Positions 9,102 through 17,663 of a stretch of 56,755 nt of DNA are shown one piece after another. The stretch is taken from positions 1 through 56,755 of the forward strand of contig JAMXLO010000125.1 of assembly GCA_024280945.1 (NCBI GenBank), written 5' to 3'. The notes beneath the pieces were generated by a model. That model was not told the DNA's origin, searched no databases, and was given only the letters and a program-made list of their open reading frames with translations. Position 1 is the first letter of the stretch, and each line of letters starts with the position of its first letter. The stretch comes from Acetobacteraceae bacterium. GTDB taxonomy: Bacteria > Pseudomonadota > Alphaproteobacteria > Acetobacterales > Acetobacteraceae. The translations under genes and the position numbers were made by a program.

Positions 9102-10901
9102 TCAGCTCAACCGCACCTGCACATAGGCGCCGGGCGCATCCTCGATCGCCCCAAGCTTGCTTTCGCCCGGCACCCGTGCCGGGACCTGCTCCTTGCCGAG
9201 GGCAGTCACCCAGTGATGCCAGTCGGGCCACCAGGAGCCGGCGATCTCGGTGGCTCCTTTGAACCACGCTTCCGGATCAGGCGGCAGCTCGGTGTTGATC
9301 CAGTGGCTGTACTTGCCACCCTCGGGCGGGTTGACCACGCCCGCGATATGGCCCGATGCGGCAAGCACGAAGCGTTTGGGGCCACTCAGCATCTGGGTGC
9401 CGCGATAGGTGGACTTCCACGGCGCGATGTGGTCCTCGCGCGTGGACAGGAAATATGCCGGCGTCTTGATCTTACGGAGATCGATCGGGACGCCATTCAA
9501 ACTGATGCCGTTCGGGTCCTTCAGCAGGTTCTCCTGGTACATCTTGCGCAGATAGAAGCTGTGCATCCGCGCCGGCATACGCGTCGAATCGGCGTTCCAG
9601 TACAGCAGGTCGAACGGGAACGGGTCGTTGCCCAACAGGTAGTTGTTCACCACGAACGACCAGATCAGGTCGTTGGCACGCAGCATGTTGAACGTGGTCG
9701 CCATCTCGGAGCCTTCGAGATAGCCGCGCTTGTTCATCTTGTCCTCGAGCGAGCGCAACTGTTCTTCGTCGATGAACACGCCGAGTTCGCCGGCCTCGGC
9801 AAAGTCCGTCATGGTCACGAAGAATGTCGCCGACTTGATGCGGTTGTCCTTCTTAGCCGCCATGTAGGCGAGAGTGCTCGCGAGCAATGTGCCGCCGAGG
9901 CAGTAGCCGATTGCGTTCACCTCGCGCTCGCCGGTGGCCTGCTCGATCGCATCGAGAGCAGCGAGATAGCCCTCGGTCATGTAATCCTCGAAGCCTTTCT
10001 CGGCCAGGCGTTCGTCTGGGTTCACCCAGGAGATCATGAACACGGTGTGGCCCTGCGACACCGCCCAGCGGACGAAACTGTTCCGCGGCCGCAGGTCAAG
10101 GATGTAGAACTTGTTGATCCACGGTGGGCCGATCAACAATGGGCGCTTCAGCACGGTCTCGGTGCTCGGCGCATATTGGATCAGCTGCATCAGATCGTTC
10201 TGGTAGACCACCTTACCCGGCGATACGCCGATATTCTCGCCCACCTTGAAGGCGTCCATATCGGTCATCTTGATGTGCAGCTTGCCCTTGCCCTGTTCCA
10301 GGTCGCTGAGCAGGTTGTTCAGGCCCTTCAGCAGGTTCTCGCCGCCGGTCTCGGCGGTCTTCCGCAGCACCTCCGGGTTGGTGAGCAGAAAGTTCGAGGG
10401 ACTCATCGCGTCCACGAACTGCCGTGCGTAAAAATCCACCTTCTGGGCAGTCTTCGGATCCAGCCCATCGACCTGGCGCACGACGTCCTGCACGTAGCGG
10501 GCGGACAGCAGATAGGACTGGCGGATGAAGTCGAATATCTCGTTCTCGCGCCAGGCGTCGTCCTTGAAGCGTCGGTCGGTCGACGGCGAGTCGATCACCG
10601 GCTCGGTTTCCATGCCCATGACGCGTCGTGCGGTATTCTGCCAGAGCGTCAGGTAGTCCTGCCAGAAGCCTAGTCCGGCGGCGACCAGGCGAGCCGGATT
10701 GGCCATCAGCCGGGTGGTCATCTCCATGAACGCGCTGCCAATGTTCAACGGGTCAGGCGCGTGCTCCTCCGAGGCCTGCCGCTTCAGCCACTCGCTGACG
10801 ATGCGCTGCGAGCGTTCGGCGACGTCGGCCATGGAGCGGCCGATTTCCTCCGGGTCCGGCAGCTTGAACCCCGGCGGGTCGGTCTTGGTGTTGTTGGCCA
10901 T
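9102..10901 (-). CDS. phaC: Class I poly(R)-hydroxyalkanoate synthase
   Basis: 599 aa from the ATG at 10901 (MANNTKTDPPG); an upstream in-frame ATG at 10928 would add nine residues. PhaC polymerises (R)-3-hydroxyacyl-CoA, mainly 3-hydroxybutyryl-CoA, into storage granules. The N-terminal ~220 residues match the class I helical domain (NPARLVAAGLGFWQDYLTLW). The C-terminal alpha/beta-hydrolase domain has the lipase-box-like G-Y-C-L-G-G with catalytic Cys334, Asp490 in TREDH and His518 in ASGHIAG. It is divergently arranged from the lipoprotein gene that begins at 11002, so the two share a roughly 100-base promoter region. No phaA, phaB, phaP or phaR is in the window. Confidence 0.95.
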   Translation of the reverse strand: MANNTKTDPPGFKLPDPEEIGRSMADVAERSQRIVSEWLKRQASEEHAPDPLNIGSAFMEMTTRLMANPARLVAAGLGFWQDYLTLWQNTARRVMGMETEPVIDSPSTDRRFKDDAWRENEIFDFIRQSYLLSARYVQDVVRQVDGLDPKTAQKVDFYARQFVDAMSPSNFLLTNPEVLRKTAETGGENLLKGLNNLLSDLEQGKGKLHIKMTDMDAFKVGENIGVSPGKVVYQNDLMQLIQYAPSTETVLKRPLLIGPPWINKFYILDLRPRNSFVRWAVSQGHTVFMISWVNPDERLAEKGFEDYMTEGYLAALDAIEQATGEREVNAIGYCLGGTLLASTLAYMAAKKDNRIKSATFFVTMTDFAEAGELGVFIDEEQLRSLEDKMNKRGYLEGSEMATTFNMLRANDLIWSFVVNNYLLGNDPFPFDLLYWNADSTRMPARMHSFYLRKMYQENLLKDPNGISLNGVPIDLRKIKTPAYFLSTREDHIAPWKSTYRGTQMLSGPKRFVLAASGHIAGVVNPPEGGKYSHWINTELPPDPEAWFKGATEIAGSWWPDWHHWVTALGKEQVPARVPGESKLGAIEDAPGAYVQVRLS

Positions 10902-11001
10902 GCACGTCCTTTCCGTCGCCACTGCCACCCGCTACATCAGCCTTGAGCCTGGAGCGGATTCGGCGATGCTGTTCAGCAGAAATAGGGGGCAAACTAGGGG
11001 G

Positions 11002-12036
11002 GTGAAGGCGCGCGTTCAAGTTGGCTACACCCTTGGACCGCTAACGGTCCTGGTGCTGACCGGTTGCTCGTCGCTGCCGGGGTCGATGAACCCGGTGAGC
11101 TGGTGGCATGACCTTGAGGGCGGCAAGATCGCGGAGGAAAGACCGCCACCGCCTGGCGCCGATGAGCCATATCCGAACTTGGCCTCGGTGCCCCCCAAGC
11201 CCGCTGCACCCGACCGTGCCGCTCTCGCCAAAATAGCCAACGCACTGATTGCCGACCGGACGAACGCGCAGCATGTGGCTGCGGCGGCGCCTATTGCGGA
11301 TCCGTCGTCGCCCAATGCTTCGCCTGACCTGTTCGGACGCGGCTCGGTGGCACCCCCCGGTCCCCCGCAACCGCCCGGCAACCAACAACAGGCGAGCGCG
11401 ACGATGCCGGCCGTGGAAGCACCGCCTGCGGCAGGCGCGTCACCATCGCAGAGCCAAACCAGCCAGCCGGCAAGTGCGACGGCGCCGCCGCCGGCCAAGG
11501 CGCCAGTTGGAAGCGTGGAGACCACACCGCTCGCGCCGCCCGGCGCCACCGCCCAACCCCCTGCCGTCGCGGCGGGCACACCACCGGCGCTTCCTGCAGC
11601 GCCTCCACCGCCGCCGCACCTGCCAGGCGTGCCCAGTACGCCGTCTTCATCGGCACCTGCGACAGTCCCAGCCACGCCACCGCCGACCACCGCGGCTACC
11701 CAGGTCGCAGCGGCGACGCCTCCACCGGCTCCGGCGGCCAATGCTACAGGCGCGGTCAGCGTGGCGTTCGTGAACGGCTCCGCCGAGTTACCGTCAGCTG
11801 CTGCCGATACGCTGAAACAACTGGCGGCGCGTCGCGGCAGTGGCGTTATCGCAGTCACCGGCTTTGGTGATGCAACGTCGGATGACCCCGATGCGCAATC
11901 GGCGGCGCTGGCGCTCGGTCTGTCGCGAGCGAAGGCCATGGCAGCGGCGCTTGCTTCGGCCGGGGTGCCCGCATCAGCGGTGCAGGTGGATGCCGCAGCA
12001 ATCGGTCGCGGAGGCTCGGCCCGCCTGATACAGTAG
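11002..12036 (+). CDS. Ala/Pro-rich lipoprotein with OmpA-like C-terminus
   Basis: 344 aa from a GTG at 11002 preceded by AGGGG; an ATG at 10966 is possible. The chosen start places a lipoprotein signal at the N-terminus (GPLTVLVLTGCSS; lipobox L-T-G-C). A first conserved part (SMNPVSWWHDLEGG to about residue 90) is followed by about 150 residues of low-complexity Pro/Ala/Ser, which would span the periplasm or cell wall. The last ~90 residues (VAFVNGSAELPSAAADTLKQ ... LGLSRAKAMAAALASAGV) resemble the OmpA/MotB peptidoglycan-binding fold, though the match is distant. Likely outer-membrane-anchored and peptidoglycan-associated. It precedes the aminotransferase gene by 23 bases. Confidence 0.72.
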   Translation: MKARVQVGYTLGPLTVLVLTGCSSLPGSMNPVSWWHDLEGGKIAEERPPPPGADEPYPNLASVPPKPAAPDRAALAKIANALIADRTNAQHVAAAAPIADPSSPNASPDLFGRGSVAPPGPPQPPGNQQQASATMPAVEAPPAAGASPSQSQTSQPASATAPPPAKAPVGSVETTPLAPPGATAQPPAVAAGTPPALPAAPPPPPHLPGVPSTPSSSAPATVPATPPPTTAATQVAAATPPPAPAANATGAVSVAFVNGSAELPSAAADTLKQLAARRGSGVIAVTGFGDATSDDPDAQSAALALGLSRAKAMAAALASAGVPASAVQVDAAAIGRGGSARLIQ

Positions 12037-12059
12037 TTATCTCCATCCCAAGGATTCGC

Positions 12060-13289
12060 ATGGGTTTCGAATCGTCCAGTGAGTTCCACCGCATCCGCCG
12101 CTTGCCCCCGTACGTGTTCGCCGAGGTCAACACGGCGAAGGCGAAGGCCCGCGGAGCGGGCGAGGACATCATCGATCTTGGCATGGGCAACCCGGACAGC
12201 CCGACGCCACCGCACATCGTTGCCAAGTTGATCGAGGCGGTGCAGGACCCGCGCACGCATCGTTACTCGGTGAGCAAAGGTATCCCTGGCCTGCGGCGCG
12301 CGCTGGCAGCCTATTACCAGCGCCGGTTCGACGTGGGGCTGAACCCCGAGACCGAAGTGATCGCGACGCTGGGCTCCAAGGAAGGGCTGGCCAACCTTGC
12401 CTCGGCGGTCACCTCACCGGGCGACACCATCCTGGTGCCGAACCCGTCCTACCCGATCCATCAGTTCGGCTTCATCATTGCCGGTGCTGCGGTGCGGTCC
12501 GTGCCGGCGACTCCGGATGAGGAGATGCTGCGGGCACTCGATCGCGCGGTGCGCCATTCGGTGCCGAAGCCGACGGCGCTGATCGTCAATTTCCCTTCCA
12601 ATCCCACGGCGTATCTCGCGGACCTCGATTTCTACCGTGAGATTGTCGCCTTCGCCCGGCGGCATGAAATCTGGATCATGTCAGATCTCGCATATGCCGA
12701 GATCTACTTCGGTGAGCGGGTTCCGCCGTCGCTGCTGCAAGTGCCGGGTGCCAAGGAGATCGCGGTCGAATTCACCAGCCTTTCGAAGACCTATTCCATG
12801 CCGGGCTGGCGGATGGGGTTTGCGGCGGGAAATCCGCGGTTGATCAATGCGCTGACGCGAATGAAGTCGTATCTGGACTATGGGGCATTCACGCCGATCC
12901 AGGTCGCGGCGGTGGCGGCACTGAACGGGCCGCAGGACTGCGTGGAGCAAGTGCGCTGTCTCTACCGGGAACGACGCGACGTGCTGGTCCGCGGGCTTGC
13001 GGCGGCTGGGTGGGAGGTACCAAGCCCCGACGGGTCAATGTTCGCGTGGGCGCCGATCCCACCGCGCTTCGCCGGGTTGGGCAGCGTGGAATTCTCCAAG
13101 CTGCTGTTGGCGCGGGCCAAGGTTGCGGTGTCGCCGGGGCTGGGGTTCGGCGAGCACGGCGAGGGGTTCGTGCGGATTGCGCTGGTGGAGAACACGCATC
13201 GCCTGCGGCAGGCGGTGCGGAATATCCGCGCCTTCCTGCAGGCGGGGAGCAACGAGGCAGCGGTGGCGGAGGCGGCGGCAGAGGGTTGA
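12060..13289 (+). CDS. Class I/II PLP-dependent aminotransferase (AlaC / LL-diaminopimelate aminotransferase-like)
   Basis: 409 aa, start supported by AAGGA 7 bases upstream. The protein has the class I aminotransferase fold: IDLGMGNPDSPTP, the PLP-contact region YSVSKGIPGLRRA, NPSYPIHQFG, NFPSNPT with the substrate-binding Asn, SDLAYAEIYF with the conserved Asp/Tyr, and the PLP-lysine in SLSKTYSMPGWRMGF. This subgroup is annotated as LL-diaminopimelate, aspartate or alanine aminotransferase; the position just upstream of hom fits aspartate-family amino acid synthesis. The preferred substrate cannot be fixed from sequence. Confidence 0.9.
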   Translation: MGFESSSEFHRIRRLPPYVFAEVNTAKAKARGAGEDIIDLGMGNPDSPTPPHIVAKLIEAVQDPRTHRYSVSKGIPGLRRALAAYYQRRFDVGLNPETEVIATLGSKEGLANLASAVTSPGDTILVPNPSYPIHQFGFIIAGAAVRSVPATPDEEMLRALDRAVRHSVPKPTALIVNFPSNPTAYLADLDFYREIVAFARRHEIWIMSDLAYAEIYFGERVPPSLLQVPGAKEIAVEFTSLSKTYSMPGWRMGFAAGNPRLINALTRMKSYLDYGAFTPIQVAAVAALNGPQDCVEQVRCLYRERRDVLVRGLAAAGWEVPSPDGSMFAWAPIPPRFAGLGSVEFSKLLLARAKVAVSPGLGFGEHGEGFVRIALVENTHRLRQAVRNIRAFLQAGSNEAAVAEAAAEG

Positions 13290-13291
13290 AC

Positions 13292-13626
13292 TCAGACGCT
13301 GGCGAGCATTGCCTGCAGCGAGCGCCCGGACTCATTCAAGAGCTGATCGAGGGTGAACGGGCAGGTCTCCGGCGGGAGCAGTGGCTCTCGCTCTGCATAA
13401 CCGGCCACAGAGATCTGCTCGCGCGCCGAGCGATAAAGCCGGACGAGCAGCAGGCGCAAGTGGCTCTGCACCGCGTTGAGCTGCGAGATGCCCACGTCCT
13501 CGATCTCCTCGACCACGTGCTTCCAGTCCACCTCGTTCACCCGCTCACCGTGTGCGACGCGGCGCAGCAGGTCGGCCTGATGTTGCGACCAAGCGAGGAT
13601 GCACGGTCGTATAGGTCGTCCGGCAT
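13292..13626 (-). pseudogene. DUF29 family protein, interrupted by a one-base deletion
   Basis: The intact part (13292-13540) reads NEVDWKHVVEEIEDVG ... LLVRLYRSAREQI, a typical DUF29 core. Going upstream, the expected DUF29 N-terminus appears in two frames: ATG at 13626 gives MPDDLYDR, and the other frame gives LAWSQHQADLLRRVAHGER joined directly to VNEVDW. Restoring one base near 13601 would give ...DRDILAWSQHQADLL... and a continuous 111-aa protein of normal family length. So this is either a recent frameshift or a sequencing error. The stop is 2 bases from the aminotransferase stop (convergent). Confidence 0.75.
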
Positions 13627-13734
13627 GGCACAGAGACTACCAGCTCGAGGTCAGCTGCGCCACGGACCGCCGAACGTGCATCAAATGCGGCCGGCTTGAC
13701 TTTAGTTCGGCTGCGGGGCGGTAAATGCGTCCCC

Positions 13735-15027
13735 ATGACCCATCCTCTCTCCGTCGCCGTCGCAGGTCTGGGTACCGTGGGGGGCGGTGTGCTGAAGCTG
13801 TTGCGCGACAATGCCGACGTGGTCGCGGCCCACGCGGGGCGCCCGATCGCGGTCACCGCGGTGTCGGCGCGCGACCGCACACGCGATCGCGGCGTATCGT
13901 TGTCCGGACTGCGTTGGTACGAGGACCCTGTCGCACTGGCGAGCGATCCCGCCGTGGACGTGGTGGTGGAGCTGATCGGGGGGGCGGACGGTCCGGCGCG
14001 CGAGCTCGTGCAGGCGGCGCTGGCAGCCGGCAAGCCCGTGGTGACGGCGAACAAGGCAATGCTGGCGGTGCATGGTGCTGCACTCGCGCATGAGGCAGAG
14101 GAGCGCCATGTGCCGCTGGCGTTCGAGGCGGCGGTGGCTGGCGGCATCCCGGCCATCAAGGCGCTACGCGAGGGGCTCGCTGCCAATCGCGTCCTGCGCA
14201 TCGCCGGCATCTTGAACGGCACCTGCAACTATATCCTGACTCAGATGCGCGAGCGTGGCCGTGAGTTCGCCGAAGTGCTCGCCGATGCACAGAAGCTCGG
14301 TTACGCCGAAGCCGATCCGTCGTTCGACATCGATGGTGTCGATGCCGCGCACAAGCTGGCGATCCTCGCTGCGCTGGCGTTCGGACGACCGGTCGCATTC
14401 GATGCGGTGCATGTTGAGGGTATCCGCAACGTCTCGGCTCTCGACATCGCGTTCGCGGGCGAACTTGGGTATCGGATCAAACTGCTTGGGATCGCGCGCC
14501 GATCGGACAGCGGCATCGAGGCGCGGGTGCATCCGTGCATGGTGCGGGCCTCGGCGCCGATCGCACGGGTGGACGGTGTGTTCAACGCGGTGGTGGCGGA
14601 GGGCGATTTCGTCGGTCGCGTCATGCTGGAAGGACGCGGAGCCGGCGCAGGGCCGACGGCATCGGCAGTGGTTGCCGACCTGATCGACATCGCGCGTGAC
14701 CGCTTGACCCCGGTGTGGGGCGTGGGGTCAGCGGAGCTGTCAAACGCTCCCTCGGTGCCGATGAGCGAGCACATCGGCGCCTACTATCTGCGGCTCATGG
14801 TGGTGGACCGACCTGGCGTGATTGCCGATGTCACCGCGGTGCTGCGCGATCTTGGCATTTCGCTGGAATCGATGCTGCAGCGTGGTCGTGCGCCGGGCGA
14901 GGCCGTTCCCGTGGTCCTGGTAACCCACGAGACGCAGGAGGCGGCAATGCGGGAAGCGCTTAGCCGCATTGCGGCGCTGAGCGCAGTGTTGGAGGCGCCG
15001 ACGCTGATTCGCATCGAGCCGGAGTGA
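13735..15027 (+). CDS. hom: Homoserine dehydrogenase
   Basis: 430 aa from the ATG at 13735 (an upstream in-frame start at 13696 adds 13 unlikely residues). Reduces aspartate semialdehyde to homoserine, the branch point to threonine and methionine. Visible parts: Rossmann motif VAGLGTVGGGV at the N-terminus; the VTANKAMLA nucleotide/substrate segment; the catalytic domain with GILNGTCNYIL, LGYAEADPSFDIDG and the conserved Lys in DAAHKLAIL; and a C-terminal ACT domain (YYLRLMVVDRPGVIADV) for threonine feedback control. In many alphaproteobacteria hom is directly followed by glpX and recJ; here a 4 kb cassette separates them. Confidence 0.96.
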   Translation: MTHPLSVAVAGLGTVGGGVLKLLRDNADVVAAHAGRPIAVTAVSARDRTRDRGVSLSGLRWYEDPVALASDPAVDVVVELIGGADGPARELVQAALAAGKPVVTANKAMLAVHGAALAHEAEERHVPLAFEAAVAGGIPAIKALREGLAANRVLRIAGILNGTCNYILTQMRERGREFAEVLADAQKLGYAEADPSFDIDGVDAAHKLAILAALAFGRPVAFDAVHVEGIRNVSALDIAFAGELGYRIKLLGIARRSDSGIEARVHPCMVRASAPIARVDGVFNAVVAEGDFVGRVMLEGRGAGAGPTASAVVADLIDIARDRLTPVWGVGSAELSNAPSVPMSEHIGAYYLRLMVVDRPGVIADVTAVLRDLGISLESMLQRGRAPGEAVPVVLVTHETQEAAMREALSRIAALSAVLEAPTLIRIEPE

Positions 15028-15034
15028 CGCAAGG

Positions 15035-15577
15035 CTAAAGTTCGATGATCCCGTCGCGCAGGCCCTTGGCAACTGCCTCAGCGCGGCTGGTTGCGTCGAG
15101 CTTGGCGAATAAGGCTTCCAGGTGAAACTTCACCGTGTGTACCGAGATGCCGAGGGCGCGGGCGACGGCCTTGTTGCTCATGCCCTGACCGACGAGGGTG
15201 AGTACCTCTGCCTCGCGCGGCGTGAGCAACAGCGGGGCATCTTCGCCAACTGCACGGAAACCGTCGCGCGATGGCTCGCGTGGCGCCCGCACGAGCAGGC
15301 CAGCGGCTGCTGCGTACAATGCGGCATCGAGCTGCACAGCGCCGACCTGGCGCGGCAACACGCCCGCTGGCTGCTCGCCGCGCAGTGCGCGGTCGGTGAG
15401 GATGACCACGGGAGCCTCGGCCTCACTGCGCACAAGAGCGTCGGGTTCCTGATCGCAGAGCACGACATCCGGGGTATCCTGCACCAAGGAGTGGCCGGCC
15501 GCTTCCAGCATGGCGGTCAGTCCCTGTCGGCGCACCGGGTCCTTGGCATCCAGCAGTATGCGCAGGCGACGGGTCAT
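15035..15577 (-). CDS. LuxR/NarL-type response regulator with degenerate receiver
   Basis: 180 aa, short for the family (usually 205-220). The C-terminal ~65 residues are a clear LuxR HTH: LTPREAEVLTLVGQGMSNKAVARALGISVHTVKFHLEALFAKL. The N-terminal half is a shortened receiver-like domain (LRILLDAKDPVRRQGLTAML). A possible phospho-acceptor Asp lies in VVLCDQE, but the conserved Lys that follows strand 5 is not evident. Its ATG overlaps the stop of the upstream HtrA-like gene as ATGA (15574-15577), so the two are translationally coupled. It probably controls the neighbouring proteases, an inference from position. Confidence 0.85.
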   Translation of the reverse strand: MTRRLRILLDAKDPVRRQGLTAMLEAAGHSLVQDTPDVVLCDQEPDALVRSEAEAPVVILTDRALRGEQPAGVLPRQVGAVQLDAALYAAAAGLLVRAPREPSRDGFRAVGEDAPLLLTPREAEVLTLVGQGMSNKAVARALGISVHTVKFHLEALFAKLDATSRAEAVAKGLRDGIIEL

Positions 15578-16470
15578 GTCCTGGCGGGGCGGGCGCCAAT
15601 TGTCACAGTGACCAGGTGCACCTGACCGGCACGCAGCAATTTCAGCGTGGCGTGCTGCCCGACGCGTTCCGGGGCGAGCGCAGCTGCCAGGCCGCGGGCA
15701 CGCCCAGTGCGGCGGCCATCGATCTCCAGGATGATGTCCCCAGGCAGCACGCCGGCCTGCTCCGCCGGGCAGTCGGCCGCGATCGCAATCACCATCATAC
15801 CGGCGTCACGGCCTGCTGCCTCGCGGAAGCGCTCCGGCACCAGCACATGCTGCAGGCCGACGCCGAGCCAGCCGCGGGCGACGCGGCCCTCGGCGAGCAG
15901 CGGCTCCAGTACACGCTCGATGGTCGTCGCAGGAATCGCCAGCGCGGTGCGGCGCGGGCCGGAGGTAGACATGCCAATCAGTTGATTGCCCGCAGTGAGG
16001 ACCGGGCCGCCCTCATCGGAGCCGAGACGAGTGTCGAGGCGCAGCATCGCATCGATACGGCCTCCGGCTTCGCTGTGCCATTCCGGGCCGGTGGCGTACA
16101 CCATGCCGAGGCGGCCAGTAGGAGCGCCGCCCTGGTCGGCGCCGACGAGGAGCACGAGTGAGCCGGGACGCGTAGAGGTCGTTCTGGCGGGGAGCGAGGG
16201 CGCACCGAGTGGCTGCGCCAGACGGAGTACGGCGACATTGGTGCCGGGGTCGCGGCCGGCGAGCCGCGCCGTGATCTCTTTCCCGCAGTGGACGATGCCG
16301 AACTCGGTGCCATGGGGCAGCACCTGTTCAGACGTCACCACGACATCGGCGCGCCAGAGGATGCCACTCCGGTCACGGCGGCCAGTGCGAATGGCGACGA
16401 CAAAGTTGGACGCTGTCTGGACACGGTCGGCAAGCGCTTCAGACAGTTGTTCGAGAATGTCAGTGGTCAT
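15574..16470 (-). CDS. HtrA-like trypsin-fold protein with PDZ domain, catalytically dead (pseudoprotease)
   Basis: 298 aa. The fold follows the HtrA/DegP pattern: two beta-barrel halves (residues ~20-190) and a C-terminal PDZ domain (~195-290, RGWLGVGLQ ... AEQAGVLPGDIILEIDG). All three catalytic positions appear replaced. The His site reads VVVTSEQVL (Gln49 for His), the Asp site DPGTNVAVLRL (Asn78 for Asp) and the Ser site GSDEGGPVL (Glu153 where G-N-S-G-G-P-L is expected). It cannot act as a serine protease but may bind peptides or partner the active protease encoded divergently 145 bases away. No signal peptide is visible. Coupled by ATGA overlap to the LuxR regulator. Confidence 0.85.
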   Translation of the reverse strand: MTTDILEQLSEALADRVQTASNFVVAIRTGRRDRSGILWRADVVVTSEQVLPHGTEFGIVHCGKEITARLAGRDPGTNVAVLRLAQPLGAPSLPARTTSTRPGSLVLLVGADQGGAPTGRLGMVYATGPEWHSEAGGRIDAMLRLDTRLGSDEGGPVLTAGNQLIGMSTSGPRRTALAIPATTIERVLEPLLAEGRVARGWLGVGLQHVLVPERFREAAGRDAGMMVIAIAADCPAEQAGVLPGDIILEIDGRRTGRARGLAAALAPERVGQHATLKLLRAGQVHLVTVTIGARPART

Positions 16471-16615
16471 GGTTTAGCTCCAGATCATGCGCCGGCACTC
16501 TGCGCCGCGCTCGCCGGCTGCCGCATCGGCCAGGTGACCGGTGAGGACCCAGCCTTGTGGCCGGGATGTCGTCCTTCGGTGCCGTTCCCATTTGGTCGCC
16601 AAAAAGGAACTTGCC

Positions 16616-17569
16616 ATGCCACTGGATGTCACCGCCGGCGTTCCGCCGGTCGACGAACTCGACCCCTATTCCGCCCACATCGTGCGCGCATTCGAACGCG
16701 TCGGACCAGCCGTGGTACATGTCATCGCCTTCGGAGCGGATGGCAAACCCAAGGGGCAAGGGTCGGGAGTGACCTTTACGCCTGACGGATATGCCCTGAC
16801 CAACGCCCATGTCGTGGCGGGGGCCGCGAAACTGCGTGCCTTGTTCACCGATGGGGAAATGGCTGACGCCATGCTGGTCGGTGAGGACGCCGATACCGAT
16901 ACCGCCGTGCTGCGGCTGTCCGGCAGCAGGTTGCCGCATGCCGAGTTGGGGTCGTCGGCGAACCTGCGCGTGGGGCAGCTGGTGGCGGCGATCGGCAATC
17001 CGCTGGGGTTCCAGTGCACTGTGACCGCAGGGATCGTCTCGGCTCTCGGACGCAGCCTGCGCGCGCCGTCGGGGCGAATGATCGAGAGTGTGATCCAGAC
17101 GGACGCGCCGTTGAACCCAGGCAACTCCGGCGGCCCTTTGGTGAGTGGGGCGGGACGCGTGGTCGGGATCAACACCGCGACGATCGCCCCGGCGCAGGGC
17201 ATATGTTTTGCCATCGGCATCGACACCGCAGTGTGGGTGGCGACGAGGCTGATGCGCGACGGACGGGTGCGCCGGTCGCGACTGGGGCTGTCAGGGCAAA
17301 CGGTGCCGATCGATACGCGGCTGCGCCGGCTCCACCGATTGACTCAGGCGACCGGCATGCTGGTGCTGGACGTCGCCGCGGACGGACCGGCGGCAACCGC
17401 CGAGGTACAGCGCGGCGATGTACTGGTGGCCTTCGATGGTGCGTTGATCACCGGGGTGGACGACATGCACCGGATGCTGACGGCGGAGCGGATGGGGCAG
17501 AAGGTGCCTCTGCGACTGTTGCGACGGGCCGCAATCGTGGAGCTGGCAGTGGTTCCGGGCGAGGCATGA
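16616..17569 (+). CDS. S1C (HtrA/DegP-like) serine protease with PDZ domain
   Basis: 317 aa from the ATG at 16616, preceded by AAGGAAC. The triad is complete: His65 in ALTNAHVV, Asp95 in TDTAVLRL, Ser171 in NPGNSGGPL. The C-terminal ~90 residues are a PDZ domain (LVLDVAADGPAATAEVQRGDVLVAFDG). Unlike DegP, there is no signal peptide or membrane anchor, so the enzyme is probably cytoplasmic. It is divergent from the pseudoprotease-regulator pair, whose start lies 145 bases upstream, so both operons share a control region. Quality control or regulated proteolysis are plausible roles; the target is unknown. Confidence 0.92.
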   Translation: MPLDVTAGVPPVDELDPYSAHIVRAFERVGPAVVHVIAFGADGKPKGQGSGVTFTPDGYALTNAHVVAGAAKLRALFTDGEMADAMLVGEDADTDTAVLRLSGSRLPHAELGSSANLRVGQLVAAIGNPLGFQCTVTAGIVSALGRSLRAPSGRMIESVIQTDAPLNPGNSGGPLVSGAGRVVGINTATIAPAQGICFAIGIDTAVWVATRLMRDGRVRRSRLGLSGQTVPIDTRLRRLHRLTQATGMLVLDVAADGPAATAEVQRGDVLVAFDGALITGVDDMHRMLTAERMGQKVPLRLLRRAAIVELAVVPGEA

Positions 17570-17663
17570 TGCGCCTCGCGCTTGGGCGTGGGCGCCAACA
17601 GCATCACTTCGTCTTTTCGCCGGAGCAGCTGTGTCTGATATGCTCCTCCCGCCAGGAGGGTTC

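Noticed and set aside
9213-10673. 486-codon open frame on the plus strand
   Set aside because: Exactly opposite phaC, His/Arg/Val-rich; phaC has full catalytic motifs on the other strand.
11025-12260. 411-codon open frame on the minus strand
   Set aside because: Opposite the Pro/Ala-rich lipoprotein; its Gly/Ala repeats are the complement of Pro/Ala codons.
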